Shown: positions 33,716 to 42,509 of the stretch, piece by piece
Layout: every line of letters starts with the position of its first letter
Position numbering within the stretch: the first letter of the stretch is position 1
Assembly (NCBI GenBank): GCA_902705825.1
Contig: CACSIL010000053.1
Location: 179,590-224,425, forward strand
DNA from: Halioglobus japonicus
GTDB taxonomy: Bacteria; Pseudomonadota; Gammaproteobacteria; Pseudomonadales; Halieaceae
DNA length: 44,836 bases
Direction: 5' to 3'
Made by a program: the position numbers and the translations under genes
Notes under the pieces: generated by a model
Told to the model about the DNA's origin: nothing
The model's database searches: none
The model's input: only the letters and a program-made list of their open reading frames with translations

Positions 33716-33759
33716 GCGAGTTACTTCTGGCCTGCGAAAGCGCGCAGAAGCGGACTCGC
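33716..33759 (-). terminator. interrupted stem-loop after trxA
   Basis: On the minus strand GCGAGT..CTTCTG..TGCG pair with CGCA..CAGAAG..ACTCGC, giving a long interrupted hairpin 8 bases after the trxA stop. The following T-run is weak (TTATTCTC). It is probably the trxA terminator or 3' stabiliser. The remaining stretch to 33532 is the rho leader without an ORF. Confidence 0.55.
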
Positions 33760-33766
33760 CTGTCCG

Positions 33767-34093
33767 TTAAATGACTTCCTGAATGAAATCGGTGAGCTGA
33801 GTCTTCGACAGTGCACCAACTTTGGTCGCTTCTGCGTTGCCGCCCTTGAACATGATCAAGGTCGGTATACCGCGAATACCAAACTTTTGCGGAATTTCAG
33901 GATTGGCATCCACGTCGACCTTACATATTTTCAACTTGCCCTCGTAGTCGGCCGCTAATTCATCGAGCACGGGTGCTATCATTTTGCAGGGGCCGCACCA
34001 TTCTGCCCAGAAATCTACCAGTACGGGGCCATCGGCATTCAATACTTCTGCGTCAAAGGTAGCATCGCTGACGTGGACGATCTGATCGCTCAT
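33767..34093 (-). CDS. trxA: thioredoxin 1
   Basis: 108 residues, standard thioredoxin size. The active site WCGPCK lies at 32-37, the buried Asp is in [10 protein letters not shown], the cis-proline is in [10 protein letters not shown], and the C-terminal helix is intact. It is the cytoplasmic disulfide reductant. It lies upstream of rho in the same direction as in Pseudomonas. It has its own promoter at 34148-34175. Confidence 0.98.
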   Translation of the reverse strand: MSDQIVHVSDATFDAEVLNADGPVLVDFWAEWCGPCKMIAPVLDELAADYEGKLKICKVDVDANPEIPQKFGIRGIPTLIMFKGGNAEATKVGALSKTQLTDFIQEVI

Positions 34094-34147
34094 GTTGTTC
34101 TCCGGTTGTTCTGCGGCTTTTGTTTCCGCGGGGTTTGAAGGGGAGTC

Positions 34148-34175
34148 ATAATACCACCGGATTAATTGGGTACAA
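34148..34175 (-). promoter_or_regulatory. sigma-70 promoter of trxA
   Basis: Minus-strand TTGTAC (34175-34170) and TATTAT (34153-34148) are separated by 16 bases. Predicted start is near 34141, giving a leader of about 48 bases. Confidence 0.75.
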
Positions 34176-34255
34176 CTGCGCCGCTAGAGTATTTTGGTAT
34201 GCTGATATGTCTAAACGCTATTAGCCTGCTGCCATCGCCGCAGCCATCTTCACGC

Positions 34256-34394
34256 ATCAACCGCCCTGCAACGGCGTTGATCAAAGAGATTGTATTGGCT
34301 ATGAAGGACAACGCCGGTCTTGGTAAAATGCCGGGCACTATTCATATTTGCCCGGCGCTGCGCGAAGGCACGCGTTTGTCGCCGTTGCAGGGCG
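34256..34394. repeat. 15-bp perfect inverted repeat enclosing promoter-like and stem-forming sequence
   Basis: CGCCCTGCAACGGCG (34262-34276) and CGCCGTTGCAGGGCG (34380-34394) are perfect inverted copies 103 bases apart. Nested alternatives are ATCAAC(c)GCC/GGCGTTGAT (34256-34281), CGGCGTTG/CAACGCCG (34272-34279 and 34309-34316) and GCCGGGC/GCCCGGC (34330-34336 and 34350-34356). Just inside the left arm, TTGATC-N17-TATGAA (34277-34305) is a plausible promoter toward elbB. The region has no convincing gene. It could be an invertible or mobile miniature element, or a structured RNA leader. Confidence 0.6.
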
Positions 34395-34458
34395 TGTCGG
34401 TGGACGCGTCCGCTGGGTAAAAATGATTCAGAAATACGACTGAACAGGGAGAAAACAG

Positions 34459-35112
34459 ATGACTAAGGTTGCCGTAGTGCTGGCGGGGTGTGGCGTTTAC
34501 GATGGCGCAGAGGTTAACGAGGCGGTGCTCTCACTGCTGTGCCTTGAGCAGCAAGGTGCAAGCTATGAGCTTTTCGCACCGGATATACCGCAGATGCATG
34601 TGATAAACCACCTTACAGGTGAGCCTGCCGAAGGTGAATCTCGCAATGTGCTGGTAGAGGCGGCGCGTATCGCGCGCGGCAATATCCGGGATATCAAGCA
34701 GGCCAGAGCGGAAGATTTTGATGCACTGTTGGTGCCGGGAGGCTTCGGCGCGGCAAAAAATCTGAGCAATTTTGCTGTGGCCGGTGCTGCGATGGAAGTT
34801 CAGCCAGATTTTCTGGCACTGGCGCAGGCGTTTCACCACAGTGGCAAGCCGATAGGCCTGGTCTGCATCGCTCCCGTGATGGCCGCTGCCATCTGCGGTG
34901 AGGGTGCGCGTTGCACTATCGGCAGTGATGCCGAGACAGCGGCGGCGATCAACGCAATGGGCGGCGAGCACCTGGAGTGTCCGGTCTCTGAGGCGCGCGT
35001 GGACAAGGAGCGTAAACTGGTGACGACCCCGGCCTATATGCTGGCAGGTCAGGTATCGGAAGCCTACGCGGGTATCAGTGCCTGTGTGAAAGAGGTGCTG
35101 GCGCTGGTCTGA
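34459..35112 (+). CDS. elbB: ElbB, isoprenoid biosynthesis glyoxalase-like protein (DJ-1 superfamily)
   Basis: 217 residues. It begins TKVAVVLAGCGVYDGAEVNE, the ElbB hallmark, and contains VPGGFGAAKNLSNFA and GLVCIAPVMAAA, whose cysteine sits at the DJ-1/PfpI nucleophile elbow. E. coli ElbB has glyoxalase activity in vitro and was linked to isoprenoid synthesis; the physiological role is unclear. The ribosome site GGGAG lies 12 bases upstream. The next gene begins 4 bases after its stop. Confidence 0.93.
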   Translation: MTKVAVVLAGCGVYDGAEVNEAVLSLLCLEQQGASYELFAPDIPQMHVINHLTGEPAEGESRNVLVEAARIARGNIRDIKQARAEDFDALLVPGGFGAAKNLSNFAVAGAAMEVQPDFLALAQAFHHSGKPIGLVCIAPVMAAAICGEGARCTIGSDAETAAAINAMGGEHLECPVSEARVDKERKLVTTPAYMLAGQVSEAYAGISACVKEVLALV

Positions 35113-35116
35113 GGCT

Positions 35117-35371
35117 GTGGGCGAGGCGTGGCATGTTTATATCCTGAAGTGTGCTGACGGCTCCCTGTACACCGGTGTGGCAAGAGATTTACAGCGCCGC
35201 CTGCGGCAGCACAACGGTGCGCTGGTGGGCGGTTCGCGCTATACACGCGGTCGCCGCCCGGTAGAACTGCTGTGGTCGGATACGGAGCCAGATCGCAGCG
35301 CGGCCCAGCGGCGAGAGGCCTCCATCAAAAAATTAACCCGCGAAGAGAAATTGCGCCTGTTGCAGGCTTGA
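35117..35371 (+). CDS. GIY-YIG domain protein (YhbQ-like)
   Basis: 84 residues from a GTG at 35117. The whole chain is one GIY-YIG domain: WHVYILKCADGSLYTGVA provides the paired tyrosines, ARDLQRRLRQHN the Arg and His, and QRREASIKKLTREEKL the conserved glutamate and tail. Standalone proteins of this kind (YhbQ/UPF0213) are presumed structure-selective nucleases of unknown role. It is nearly contiguous with elbB and so probably cotranscribed. Confidence 0.88.
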   Translation: MGEAWHVYILKCADGSLYTGVARDLQRRLRQHNGALVGGSRYTRGRRPVELLWSDTEPDRSAAQRREASIKKLTREEKLRLLQA

Positions 35372-35391
35372 ATCGTGTGCGCTGACAGCGT

Positions 35392-37275
35392 CTACTGCGC
35401 CAGTTCTTCCAGCACCTGTTGCTGCTCCAGCCACAGTTCTTCCAACGCCTCCTCGCGGTTCTTTAATTCTCCTTCGCGTTTGAGCAGGTCGGCGAGTGTC
35501 TGCTTGTTTTCTTCGGTATAGAGATCGGTGTCACTCAATTGGTCGCGCACTGTTTGCAGTGCAAGGCTGACCTCTGCCATCTCTGCCTCGGTTTTTTTCA
35601 CCTGTTTTTGTAGCGGTCGCAGTTTGTCCCGCTGTGTGGCAGCCTGCTGCCGTTTCTCCTTGCGAGAGGTGTCGGCAGCGGCGCTATCGCGCTTCTCGGT
35701 GGGCTTGTAGCTCGAGAGAATCCAGCGCTCGTAGCCCTCGAGATCTTCGCGGTACTCTTCAATGCGGCCATCGTGAACCAGCAGTAGCTCCTCCGCCGTG
35801 TTGCGCAGCATATGACGGTCGTGACTCACCAATACCAGTGCGCCATCGTACGCCTGCAGCGCAACTTCCATCGCGTGGCGCATTTCCAGGTCCAGGTGGT
35901 TGGTGGGCTCATCCAGTACCAACAGGTTGGGTTTCTGCCAGACCACCATCGCCAGTGCGAGCCGGGCTTTTTCGCCGCCGGAAAAGGGTGCGATCTCTGC
36001 GGTGGCCGCGTCGCCGCGGAAATTGAAACCGCCCAGAAAGTTCAGAATGTCCTGCTCCCTCGCTGTGGGGCTGAGTCTCTGCAGATGCAGAACAGGGCTG
36101 GCCTGCAGGTCCAGCGCTTCCAACTGCTGCTGGTCGAAATAGCCGATGTTCAGATGTTCGCCGAGGCTGCGAGTGCCACCCTGCAGTGGAAGCTCACCAA
36201 TAAGGCTTTTCAGCAGCGTGGATTTACCCGCGCCATTTCGCCCCAGCAAACCGTAGCGGCTGCCGGGGCGCAATTGCAGGTTCACCCCGCGCAGCACGGT
36301 GGTACTGCCGTAGCCCAGCGTCGCTTCGTCCAGTCGCAGCAGCGGGTCGCTGCTTCTGGCCGGTGGCGGGAAGCTGAAATCAAAAGGCGAGTCGGCGTGG
36401 GCCGGGGCCAGGGTCTGCATCCGTTCCAGCTCTTTCAAACGGCTCTGCGCCTGCTTGGCTTTGGTGGCCTTGTAGCGAAAGCGCCGCACGAAGTCGTCAA
36501 TTTCCGCAATGCGTCGCTGCTGCTTTTCATAACTGGCCTGCTGATTGGCCAGGCGCTCCGCCCGCATGCGTTCGAAGTCGGAATAGTTGCCCTTGTAGGT
36601 AAACAGTTGCTGCTGTTCGATATGCAGTACGCGCTCACAGGTGGCGTCGATAAAGTCCCGGTCGTGCGAGATCATCAACAGAGTGCCGGGATACTGTTGC
36701 AGCCATTGCTGTAACCACAGTGTGGCGTCGAGGTCGAGGTGGTTGGTAGGCTCATCAAGCAGCAAAATGTCGGAGGGTGTCATCAGCGCGCGCGCCAGAT
36801 TAAGCCGTATACGCCAGCCGCCGGAAAAATCACTGACCGGACGTGCCGCGGCGTCCTCGGCGAAGCCCAGGCCTTGTAACAACCGCTGTGCCCGGCGCTC
36901 GGCGCTGTATCCGTCTACCTCCTCCAGTCGGCTGTGTATGCGCGCCGCTTTGTCGAATTCGCCTGCAGCCTCCAGCGCGGCAACCTCGTCGCGCAGATCT
37001 GACAGTACGTGATCGCCGCGCCACACAAACTCGGCAGCAGGCAGCTCAGTGGCATGTACTTCCTGTGCCATGTGCGAAAGCCGCAGTGTGCACATGCCTT
37101 CAATATCGCCGGCGTCAGCGCCCAGTTGACCTACAAGCAGCGCGAACAGGCTGGATTTGCCACAGCCATTGGCACCGATCAGTGCCAGGCGCTGGCCGGG
37201 CTGGATAGTGACGTTGGCATCCTGCAGCAGCAGTTTGCTGCCGCGGCGCAGGGATATATCGCGCAGTATAATCAT
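35392..37275 (-). CDS. yheS: ABC-F family ATPase YheS
   Basis: 627 residues from ATG 37275 (MIILRDISLRRGSKLLLQDA). Two ABC modules without membrane segments are present: Walker A GANGCGKSS and Walker B ILLLDEPTNHLDLD in the first, GRNGAGKST and LLVLDEPTNHLDLE in the second. The interdomain linker lies around 230-310 and a C-terminal coiled coil spans about 540-625. ABC-F proteins bind the ribosomal E site and modulate translation. The upstream in-frame extension to 37362 is not supported. Confidence 0.93.
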   Translation of the reverse strand: MIILRDISLRRGSKLLLQDANVTIQPGQRLALIGANGCGKSSLFALLVGQLGADAGDIEGMCTLRLSHMAQEVHATELPAAEFVWRGDHVLSDLRDEVAALEAAGEFDKAARIHSRLEEVDGYSAERRAQRLLQGLGFAEDAAARPVSDFSGGWRIRLNLARALMTPSDILLLDEPTNHLDLDATLWLQQWLQQYPGTLLMISHDRDFIDATCERVLHIEQQQLFTYKGNYSDFERMRAERLANQQASYEKQQRRIAEIDDFVRRFRYKATKAKQAQSRLKELERMQTLAPAHADSPFDFSFPPPARSSDPLLRLDEATLGYGSTTVLRGVNLQLRPGSRYGLLGRNGAGKSTLLKSLIGELPLQGGTRSLGEHLNIGYFDQQQLEALDLQASPVLHLQRLSPTAREQDILNFLGGFNFRGDAATAEIAPFSGGEKARLALAMVVWQKPNLLVLDEPTNHLDLEMRHAMEVALQAYDGALVLVSHDRHMLRNTAEELLLVHDGRIEEYREDLEGYERWILSSYKPTEKRDSAAADTSRKEKRQQAATQRDKLRPLQKQVKKTEAEMAEVSLALQTVRDQLSDTDLYTEENKQTLADLLKREGELKNREEALEELWLEQQQVLEELAQ

Positions 37276-37453
37276 GAGGCCGCGAATTCTACCCGCCGGA
37301 CAGGCCGCGGGCCAGTGCTTTGCCCGCGTGTTCACATTTGTGCCGAACTCTCCCGCAGGCACTGACGCAGAATTTCCCGGTGGCCACAGCGCTAGTCTGT
37401 GCTGGCGCCGCTGGTGTAAGGTTGGCAGTGAACAGGCATCGAATGGTTACACC

Positions 37454-37921
37454 ATGCACAATCCATTGTGGGAGTATTCACTGGCCACCTATCGTGTGAA
37501 GGGGGTTGCCGCAAGCTGTCTCGCGCTGCAGGACTCCTATGGCATAGATGTGAATCTGTTGCTTTACGCGGCCTGGCTGGCCCAGCGCAATGAGGGCATC
37601 AGCGTCGATCATTTAACAGCTCTGGACAATCGGGTCACCCAATGGCGCGATACGGTGGTGAAGCCACTGCGCGCGCTGCGATGTGAGCTGCGCACCTACC
37701 CGCAGGCGGCAGGGGTGCGGGAAGAGCTCAAGGCGCTGGAATTGCGTGCCGAGCGGGAGCAGCAGGATATGATGCATGCCTTCTATGAGCATTCTGCAGA
37801 ACTGGCGCGCGAGGTTAACCCGACGCTGAGCAACCTGACACACGTGGCGCATCTGGCCAGCCCGGGAAATAGAGACTGGGAAGGCGCGATCCGCCATCTG
37901 GCAGCGCTTGTCTCGTCCTGA
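37454..37921 (+). CDS. TIGR02444 family protein (DUF2390)
   Basis: 155 residues from ATG 37454. The N-terminus NPLWEYSLATYRVKGVAASCLALQDSYGIDVNLLLYAAWLA is the family signature (LW-FSL-LY...GV---CL-LQD--G-DVN-LLF--W). The protein is helical, without signal peptide. Function unknown. It usually lies beside the YheS-like ABC-F gene, as here, where it is divergent. A long in-frame extension back to 37157 runs through yheS and is not real. Confidence 0.88.
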   Translation: MHNPLWEYSLATYRVKGVAASCLALQDSYGIDVNLLLYAAWLAQRNEGISVDHLTALDNRVTQWRDTVVKPLRALRCELRTYPQAAGVREELKALELRAEREQQDMMHAFYEHSAELAREVNPTLSNLTHVAHLASPGNRDWEGAIRHLAALVSS

Positions 37922-38008
37922 AGCAGGGGTAGCTTCAAGGGAGGGTGGGTAGTAAGATAGTTTCCAACTGCGATGGCTGATTTTCCCGCCCCATTGGATT
38001 ACAGCCTC

Positions 38009-38036
38009 TTGTGATGCGTCAGGTTCGAGCTATAGA
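38009..38036 (+). promoter_or_regulatory. sigma-70 promoter of the FKBP gene
   Basis: TTGTGA (38009-38014) and TATAGA (38031-38036) have 16-base spacing; predicted start near 38043. The leader of about 72 bases contains a small perfect stem GAGAAT-GCACA-ATTCTC (38068-38084). No gene is seen in the rest of 37922-38114. Confidence 0.6.
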
Positions 38037-38114
38037 TAACGCCCCGCACATAATCATGCAGTGACAGGAGAATGCACAATTCTCACGATTTCTTTGACGA
38101 CTATGGAATGAAAT

Positions 38115-38924
38115 ATGAAGACGTATTTACTGCCGCTTGCTCTGGTAAGCGTTGTCGCTCTGCAAGCATGTGACCAAAAACCCACTACCGCGCCTGCCGA
38201 GAAGCCGGCCGCAGACGCAGCCGCCGCAGCTCCCGCAGCAGCACCGGCAGCTACAGATCTTTCGACTACCGAGCAGCGCTTGAGCTACGGTATCGCCTAC
38301 GGTCTGGGTCAGCGTATGCAAGCCGACGGTGTGCCATTGGACGCGACAGCGTTTGGCCTCGGGCTTGCCGATGCGCTTGATGGCAAGGATTCCCGCATGA
38401 CGCAGGAAGAAATTGCCGCTGAGATGCAGGCTTACCAGGAACAAGCCAATGCTGAAAATGAAGCTGCTCAGGCGGCTCTCAGTGAAGCAAACGAGGCGGC
38501 ATCAGCAGCTTTTTTGGCAGCTAACGCGGCTGAAGAAGGCGTGGTGACAACTGAATCTGGTTTGCAGTACAAGGTGGTTACCGAGGGCACAGGCCCCACG
38601 CCGGGACCTGACGATACTGTTGAAGTGCACTACCGTGGCACGCTGACTGATGGCACTGAATTCGACTCTTCCTATAGCCGTGGAGAGACTGTCACATTCG
38701 GCGTTGGCCAGGTAATTCCCGGCTGGACCGAGGCATTGCAACTGATGCCAGTGGGTTCCAAGTGGGAGCTGGCGATTCCGGCTGACCTGGCCTACGGTGC
38801 TGGTGGTGCTGGTCAGGTGATTGGGCCCAATGCTGCGCTGGTTTTTGAGGTGGAGCTGATTGGAATTCCCAGTCAAGACGATGCTGCCGAGCCCGAAGCT
38901 GCAGAATCCTCTGACGCTGAATAA
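38115..38924 (+). CDS. FKBP-type peptidyl-prolyl isomerase lipoprotein
   Basis: 269 residues. The lipoprotein signal has lipobox LQAC (Cys19), followed by an Ala/Pro-rich linker. The N-terminal FKBP dimerisation domain ([20 protein letters not shown]) and a long helix (about 95-140) lead to the FKBP catalytic domain (about 145-253), with [19 protein letters not shown] and [11 protein letters not shown]. The tail is acidic. It resembles FkpA/Mip, acting as a foldase on envelope proteins. It is convergent with rsd, only 3 bases apart. Confidence 0.94.
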   Translation: MKTYLLPLALVSVVALQACDQKPTTAPAEKPAADAAAAAPAAAPAATDLSTTEQRLSYGIAYGLGQRMQADGVPLDATAFGLGLADALDGKDSRMTQEEIAAEMQAYQEQANAENEAAQAALSEANEAASAAFLAANAAEEGVVTTESGLQYKVVTEGTGPTPGPDDTVEVHYRGTLTDGTEFDSSYSRGETVTFGVGQVIPGWTEALQLMPVGSKWELAIPADLAYGAGGAGQVIGPNAALVFEVELIGIPSQDDAAEPEAAESSDAE

Positions 38925-38927
38925 GGC

Positions 38928-39413
38928 TTAAGCGGACGCCGGCACCTGGCCTACCAGGCGCCGGTGTCGATTGTGCAGGCCGGCGATGAGCTGGTCTTCC
39001 AACACGAAGCGCGATTCCAACACCTCTCCCAGGGCTGATAGATCGCGCTTTAATTTTTCCCCATGCCCTTCTGTATTTCCGTACTTTTCTTCGTAGGCCA
39101 GAATCACCTCTGTGGTGTCTCCGATTGAGGGGATCAATTTTTCGGCCAGAATACCGCTGCCATCGGCAAAGCTCTCGGCTTCGTTGATCAACTCGTGAAA
39201 AACTTCAAAGTGCCCTACTGAGACATAGTCCACCAGTAGTTCACACAGTGCTTTCTGACGTTTCGCCATCGCCTCATCATCGAGGTGATAATCCAGTGTC
39301 ACAATGATTTCGGTGTACGCTCCCAGTAGTGCGCGCCGTTCCTTCAGCCATCGCGTGAGCAATTCCTCTACTGCTTCGAAGTGCTGTTTTGGATCACTGT
39401 TAGTGGAGAGCAT
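38928..39413 (-). CDS. rsd: Rsd/AlgQ family anti-sigma-70 factor
   Basis: 161 residues, all helical. LLTRWLKERRALLGAYTEIIV near the start, ALCELLVDYVSVGHFEVFHEL and a DTTEVILAYEEKYG segment match the Rsd/AlgQ family. Members bind the region 4 end of RpoD and reduce its activity in stationary phase. The FKBP/rsd/dsbB grouping matches the Pseudomonas algQ locus. The gap 39414-39570 upstream has no gene and presumably contains the promoter. Confidence 0.9.
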   Translation of the reverse strand: MLSTNSDPKQHFEAVEELLTRWLKERRALLGAYTEIIVTLDYHLDDEAMAKRQKALCELLVDYVSVGHFEVFHELINEAESFADGSGILAEKLIPSIGDTTEVILAYEEKYGNTEGHGEKLKRDLSALGEVLESRFVLEDQLIAGLHNRHRRLVGQVPASA

Positions 39414-39570
39414 TGCCTAATCCTTGTCGGTGGCGTATCAAGCTGCACTATATGACCGCGTGCATTGGCGGGCAAGTGGAATCCTGCGAGTGCCCCTGCG
39501 GACATCAGCCTTTATCAGAGGTGCGCCAGTGAGCGTGGCGCGTGGCGAGCGGTCAATTCTTCGCGAAGGG

Positions 39571-40077
39571 CTATTTCGCAGGGTAGTTGCGCACCGCTTG
39601 CCACAGGCAGGCCAGGATCGCGGCGCAGAAAATGATCAATGTCTGCTCCGGGATACTAAGGCCGAGAAAACTCCAGGTTACATCGGCACAATTGCCGTCG
39701 CCGGCCAACACAATACTCAGCGTATCTTCGAATGGCAGGTTTTCCAGCATGTAATCGAGGCTGGGGCCGCAGGCCGGGACCAGGTTGTCAGGGAGGTGCT
39801 GCAGCCATACATGCCGGGCTGCTACAGCGGCCCCTCCCCACGCAGCAATGCCGCACAGTGCCGCGTAGACACGGCTGGCCATGCCGTGAGAATTGTGCAC
39901 TACGGCGATCAGTGCAATGACACCCCAGGTGACGACGAAGAAGCGTTGTGTCATACACAGTGGGCAGGCATCCAGACCGAGAAAGCCCTGCAGGTACACT
40001 CGGGCAAACAGCATTGAGACAATGGCCAGCAGGACCAGCCCGGCAAAGACCTGCCGTGGGGATAGAGATTGCAGCAT
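39571..40077 (-). CDS. dsbB: disulfide bond formation protein B
   Basis: 168 residues with four membrane helices. The first periplasmic loop has CPLC (Cys38 and Cys41) and the second has Cys103 and Cys130 (PACGPSLDYM and GDGNC), the two pairs needed to pass electrons from DsbA to quinone. LGLDACPLCMTQR is the family signature. The 98 bases before its start, after acpH, contain no gene. Same orientation as acpH upstream. Confidence 0.95.
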   Translation of the reverse strand: MLQSLSPRQVFAGLVLLAIVSMLFARVYLQGFLGLDACPLCMTQRFFVVTWGVIALIAVVHNSHGMASRVYAALCGIAAWGGAAVAARHVWLQHLPDNLVPACGPSLDYMLENLPFEDTLSIVLAGDGNCADVTWSFLGLSIPEQTLIIFCAAILACLWQAVRNYPAK

Positions 40078-40175
40078 GCGTTTTTACGTCCTTACAAGTA
40101 AAGCAAAGCAATAGGGTGCCGCCGGTACACTAGGGATTTTTTGCCCTGAGCGCAACGGTGCGCGCAGCGAGTGTT

Positions 40176-40760
40176 TCACAGTCGTTCGATGGCATCTTTG
40201 CAGAAAAATTCCAATTGTGGGTAAAAAGCGAGAAATGTTTGCTCCAGCGCGTCCCTGGCCGGTGACAGTTCGCTATCCAGATTCAGAAACGGGTTTTGTC
40301 GGCTGAAGCGCTGGCCGATCCGGGCCGCGGCGGCCGGTACAGTCTCCCACTGCTGATACAGGTTGAGTATGTCGTGCTCCACAATTCTGGCCACCATCGC
40401 ACGTGAGCCATCGCTCAGGTCGCTCTCATGGGCCTGCAATATACGAACGACTGCGCGGTTGAACTCGGCCAGTGGCAGTTCGCTAAAGCGCGACCAGTGG
40501 AGACTGAGGTAGTGATCAAAGCTGAGGTCAATAAGAATACCGGCATAGCGCCGCAGATTGGGGGGAAGTTCCCGGCGCAATTGCAGGATCAGTGGATGCG
40601 CATCGGTATATGCGTCGATGGCGCGGTGTAGCTTGACCCCGCGCTCCAGGTTTTCGGGCATCTGGCCGCGCAGCAGGCCTTTGACGTAGTCCCCTTCCAG
40701 CCCACCGGCGACCAGGCCCTCATCTGGCCATGCGAGGTGAAAATGGGCCAGAAAGTTCAC
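40176..40760 (-). CDS. acpH: acyl carrier protein phosphodiesterase (DUF479)
   Basis: 194 residues from a GTG. It begins MNFLAHFHLAWPDEGLVAGG and has GDYVKGLLRG and GVKLHRAIDAYTDAHP, the AcpH signatures with HD-like metal ligands (DAYTDAH). It removes 4'-phosphopantetheine from acyl carrier protein. The start is 11 bases after the gshA stop, so it is likely cotranscribed with gshA. Confidence 0.92.
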   Translation of the reverse strand: MNFLAHFHLAWPDEGLVAGGLEGDYVKGLLRGQMPENLERGVKLHRAIDAYTDAHPLILQLRRELPPNLRRYAGILIDLSFDHYLSLHWSRFSELPLAEFNRAVVRILQAHESDLSDGSRAMVARIVEHDILNLYQQWETVPAAAARIGQRFSRQNPFLNLDSELSPARDALEQTFLAFYPQLEFFCKDAIERL

Positions 40761-40771
40761 GACTTCGTGCC

Positions 40772-42358
40772 TTAGAGGGTTTTGTACTGCGCGAAAAAAT
40801 TCTGCAGGTACTGCTCAAAGCTTATATCGTCGGACTGCTCAATCGCTGTCTGCGCCTGCAGCGAGTGTACGGTTTCGCTCTCGAAAGCGCTTTGGGTTTC
40901 CGGCGACAGTGTGCGTTCGCGAAAGTACTGCGCCCATTGTTGGCTGTAGGCCATGGCCAGGCGAAAGAACGGCAGATTGCGCTCGCGCATCTCGCGCAGC
41001 ACTCGGGCGGAGGGTGTTAGCTCCGGGTCCTCTACCTTGGCCAACTGGTCTTGCAAGCTGGCTGAGTAATCGCTGCACTCGTGCGTTTCATCCAGCAAGT
41101 CGGCGATCGGTTGCATGCCCTGCAGCATCTGCTGCGCCCATTGCACCATCGGTACTTCAGTGCCGTTGTTGTTCAGCATCAGGCCCGGTTGCCTTCCGGT
41201 GTTAACCACTGCATCCAGATTGGCGGCCTGCATGTGTTGCTCGGCGTCATCACAGGCCGGGCTGTCCTGCAGCAGGCAATACAACAGGAACGTATCCAGA
41301 AAGCGCATCTGCCCGGCGTCGAGGCCAACCGGTGAGAAAGGACTGATATCGACGCAGCGCACTTCAATGTATTCGATGCCCGCCCTGACCAGCGCACCCA
41401 TCGGGGTTTCCCCCGATTTGGCCACACGCTTGGGGCGAATCGGGCTGTAAAACTCATTTTCAATCTGCAGCAGGCTGTTATTCAACTGCTGGTAGTCACC
41501 GTCCTGGCCTGCCGGAATGTTCTGGTAGGCCGAGTGCGGTTGTAGGATGGCGCTGGACAGGGTGGCAACATAATTGTCCAGTGTGTTGTAGCACACGTTT
41601 AACTGTTTCTGTGCGTCGCTGTTGTAACCCAGGCCACCCATTCTCAGGGAGGTGCCATACGGCATGTAGAGGCTCTTGCCCTCTGCATCAAATGCCTGCA
41701 GATCATGATTGTCGCGGCCTTTCAGGAAGCTGGAGCACACCGCTGGCGATGCACCATACAGATAAATCAGCAGCCAGGAGTAACGACGGAAGTTGCGAAT
41801 CAGTCCGAGATAGCGCTCGCTGATGTAATCTGTCTGGGTGCCGGGGCTGCCAGCATCCCGCCAGGCTTTGTCCCAGTACGCCTGCGGCATGGAAAAATTG
41901 TAGTGAATGCCGGCGATGGCCTGCATCAAGCGCCCATAGCGATGCCCCAGCCCATAGCGATATACGGTTTTCATGCGAGCGACATTTGAGCTGCCATACT
42001 GCGCAACCGGGATGCCGTCATCGCCGGAAACGATGCAGGGCATGCTGGCGGACCACAGGATTTCGTCGCCGAGCTTCTGGTAGACGTAGCTGTGGATGTC
42101 CTCGAGTTGATGCAGGCTTTGCTCAATACTGGCGGTGACCGGAGTGATAAATTCCAGCAGCGCTTCGGAGTAGTCGGTGGTGATAGACGAATGGGTGAGA
42201 GCAGATCCAAGCCCCGCAGGATGTGGTGTCTGCGCCAGCTTGCCCTGTGGTGTGATACGCAGGCTTTCTTTTTCAATACCGCGGTGAATCTCGGTGAGTA
42301 AACCGCGGGCATCTGGCTGCGTCAGTGCCTGCAACTGTGTTTGCAAATGGGAAGCCAA
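40772..42358 (-). CDS. gshA: glutamate-cysteine ligase
   Basis: 528 residues from a TTG at 42358, supported by AAGGAG six bases upstream; E. coli GshA is 518. The N-terminal core includes RGIEKESLRI (metal and Glu binding), TDYSEALLEFITP and MPCIVSGDDGIPVAQYG. Further blocks are HYNFSMPQAYW and YIEVRCVDISPFSPVG. It makes gamma-glutamylcysteine, the first step of glutathione synthesis. An in-frame extension to 42463 has no ribosome site and is not family-like. Confidence 0.94.
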   Translation of the reverse strand: MASHLQTQLQALTQPDARGLLTEIHRGIEKESLRITPQGKLAQTPHPAGLGSALTHSSITTDYSEALLEFITPVTASIEQSLHQLEDIHSYVYQKLGDEILWSASMPCIVSGDDGIPVAQYGSSNVARMKTVYRYGLGHRYGRLMQAIAGIHYNFSMPQAYWDKAWRDAGSPGTQTDYISERYLGLIRNFRRYSWLLIYLYGASPAVCSSFLKGRDNHDLQAFDAEGKSLYMPYGTSLRMGGLGYNSDAQKQLNVCYNTLDNYVATLSSAILQPHSAYQNIPAGQDGDYQQLNNSLLQIENEFYSPIRPKRVAKSGETPMGALVRAGIEYIEVRCVDISPFSPVGLDAGQMRFLDTFLLYCLLQDSPACDDAEQHMQAANLDAVVNTGRQPGLMLNNNGTEVPMVQWAQQMLQGMQPIADLLDETHECSDYSASLQDQLAKVEDPELTPSARVLREMRERNLPFFRLAMAYSQQWAQYFRERTLSPETQSAFESETVHSLQAQTAIEQSDDISFEQYLQNFFAQYKTL

Positions 42359-42442
42359 CGGAATCTCCTTAAACTGGACAGGTGAACCGATAGTCGCGAG
42401 GCTGGGGCCAGATAGACTTCCCCGCAGCGGCTTTCCTGAAGT

Positions 42443-42489
42443 GGCAGCAAGTGTAGCTGCCAAAGTCGGTGGAGTACAGTTGCACCGAC
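42443..42489 (-). other. paired hairpins between phosphotransferase gene and gshA
   Basis: GTCGGTG/CACCGAC (42465-42471 and 42483-42489) and GGCAGC/GCTGCC (42443-42448 and 42456-42461) are two perfect short stems in tandem, 20 or more bases after the phosphotransferase stop. On the minus strand only TTT separates them. They may form a weak terminator or attenuate readthrough into gshA. Confidence 0.4.
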
Positions 42490-42509
42490 CATGGAGAGGC
42501 CGGAAGGAC

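Noticed and set aside
34166..34420. 84-codon plus-strand ORF upstream of elbB
   Set aside because: No recognisable domain, no ribosome site, overlaps the trxA promoter region and the inverted repeat; composition is not gene-like.
35812..36714. 300-codon plus-strand ORF inside yheS
   Set aside because: Antisense shadow of an intact ABC-F gene with all motifs in the other strand.
38072..38173. 33-codon ORF (MHNSHDFFDDYG...) overlapping the FKBP start out of frame
   Set aside because: AGGAG is too close to its ATG, and the frame runs into the well-supported lipoprotein signal; not convincing as a leader peptide.
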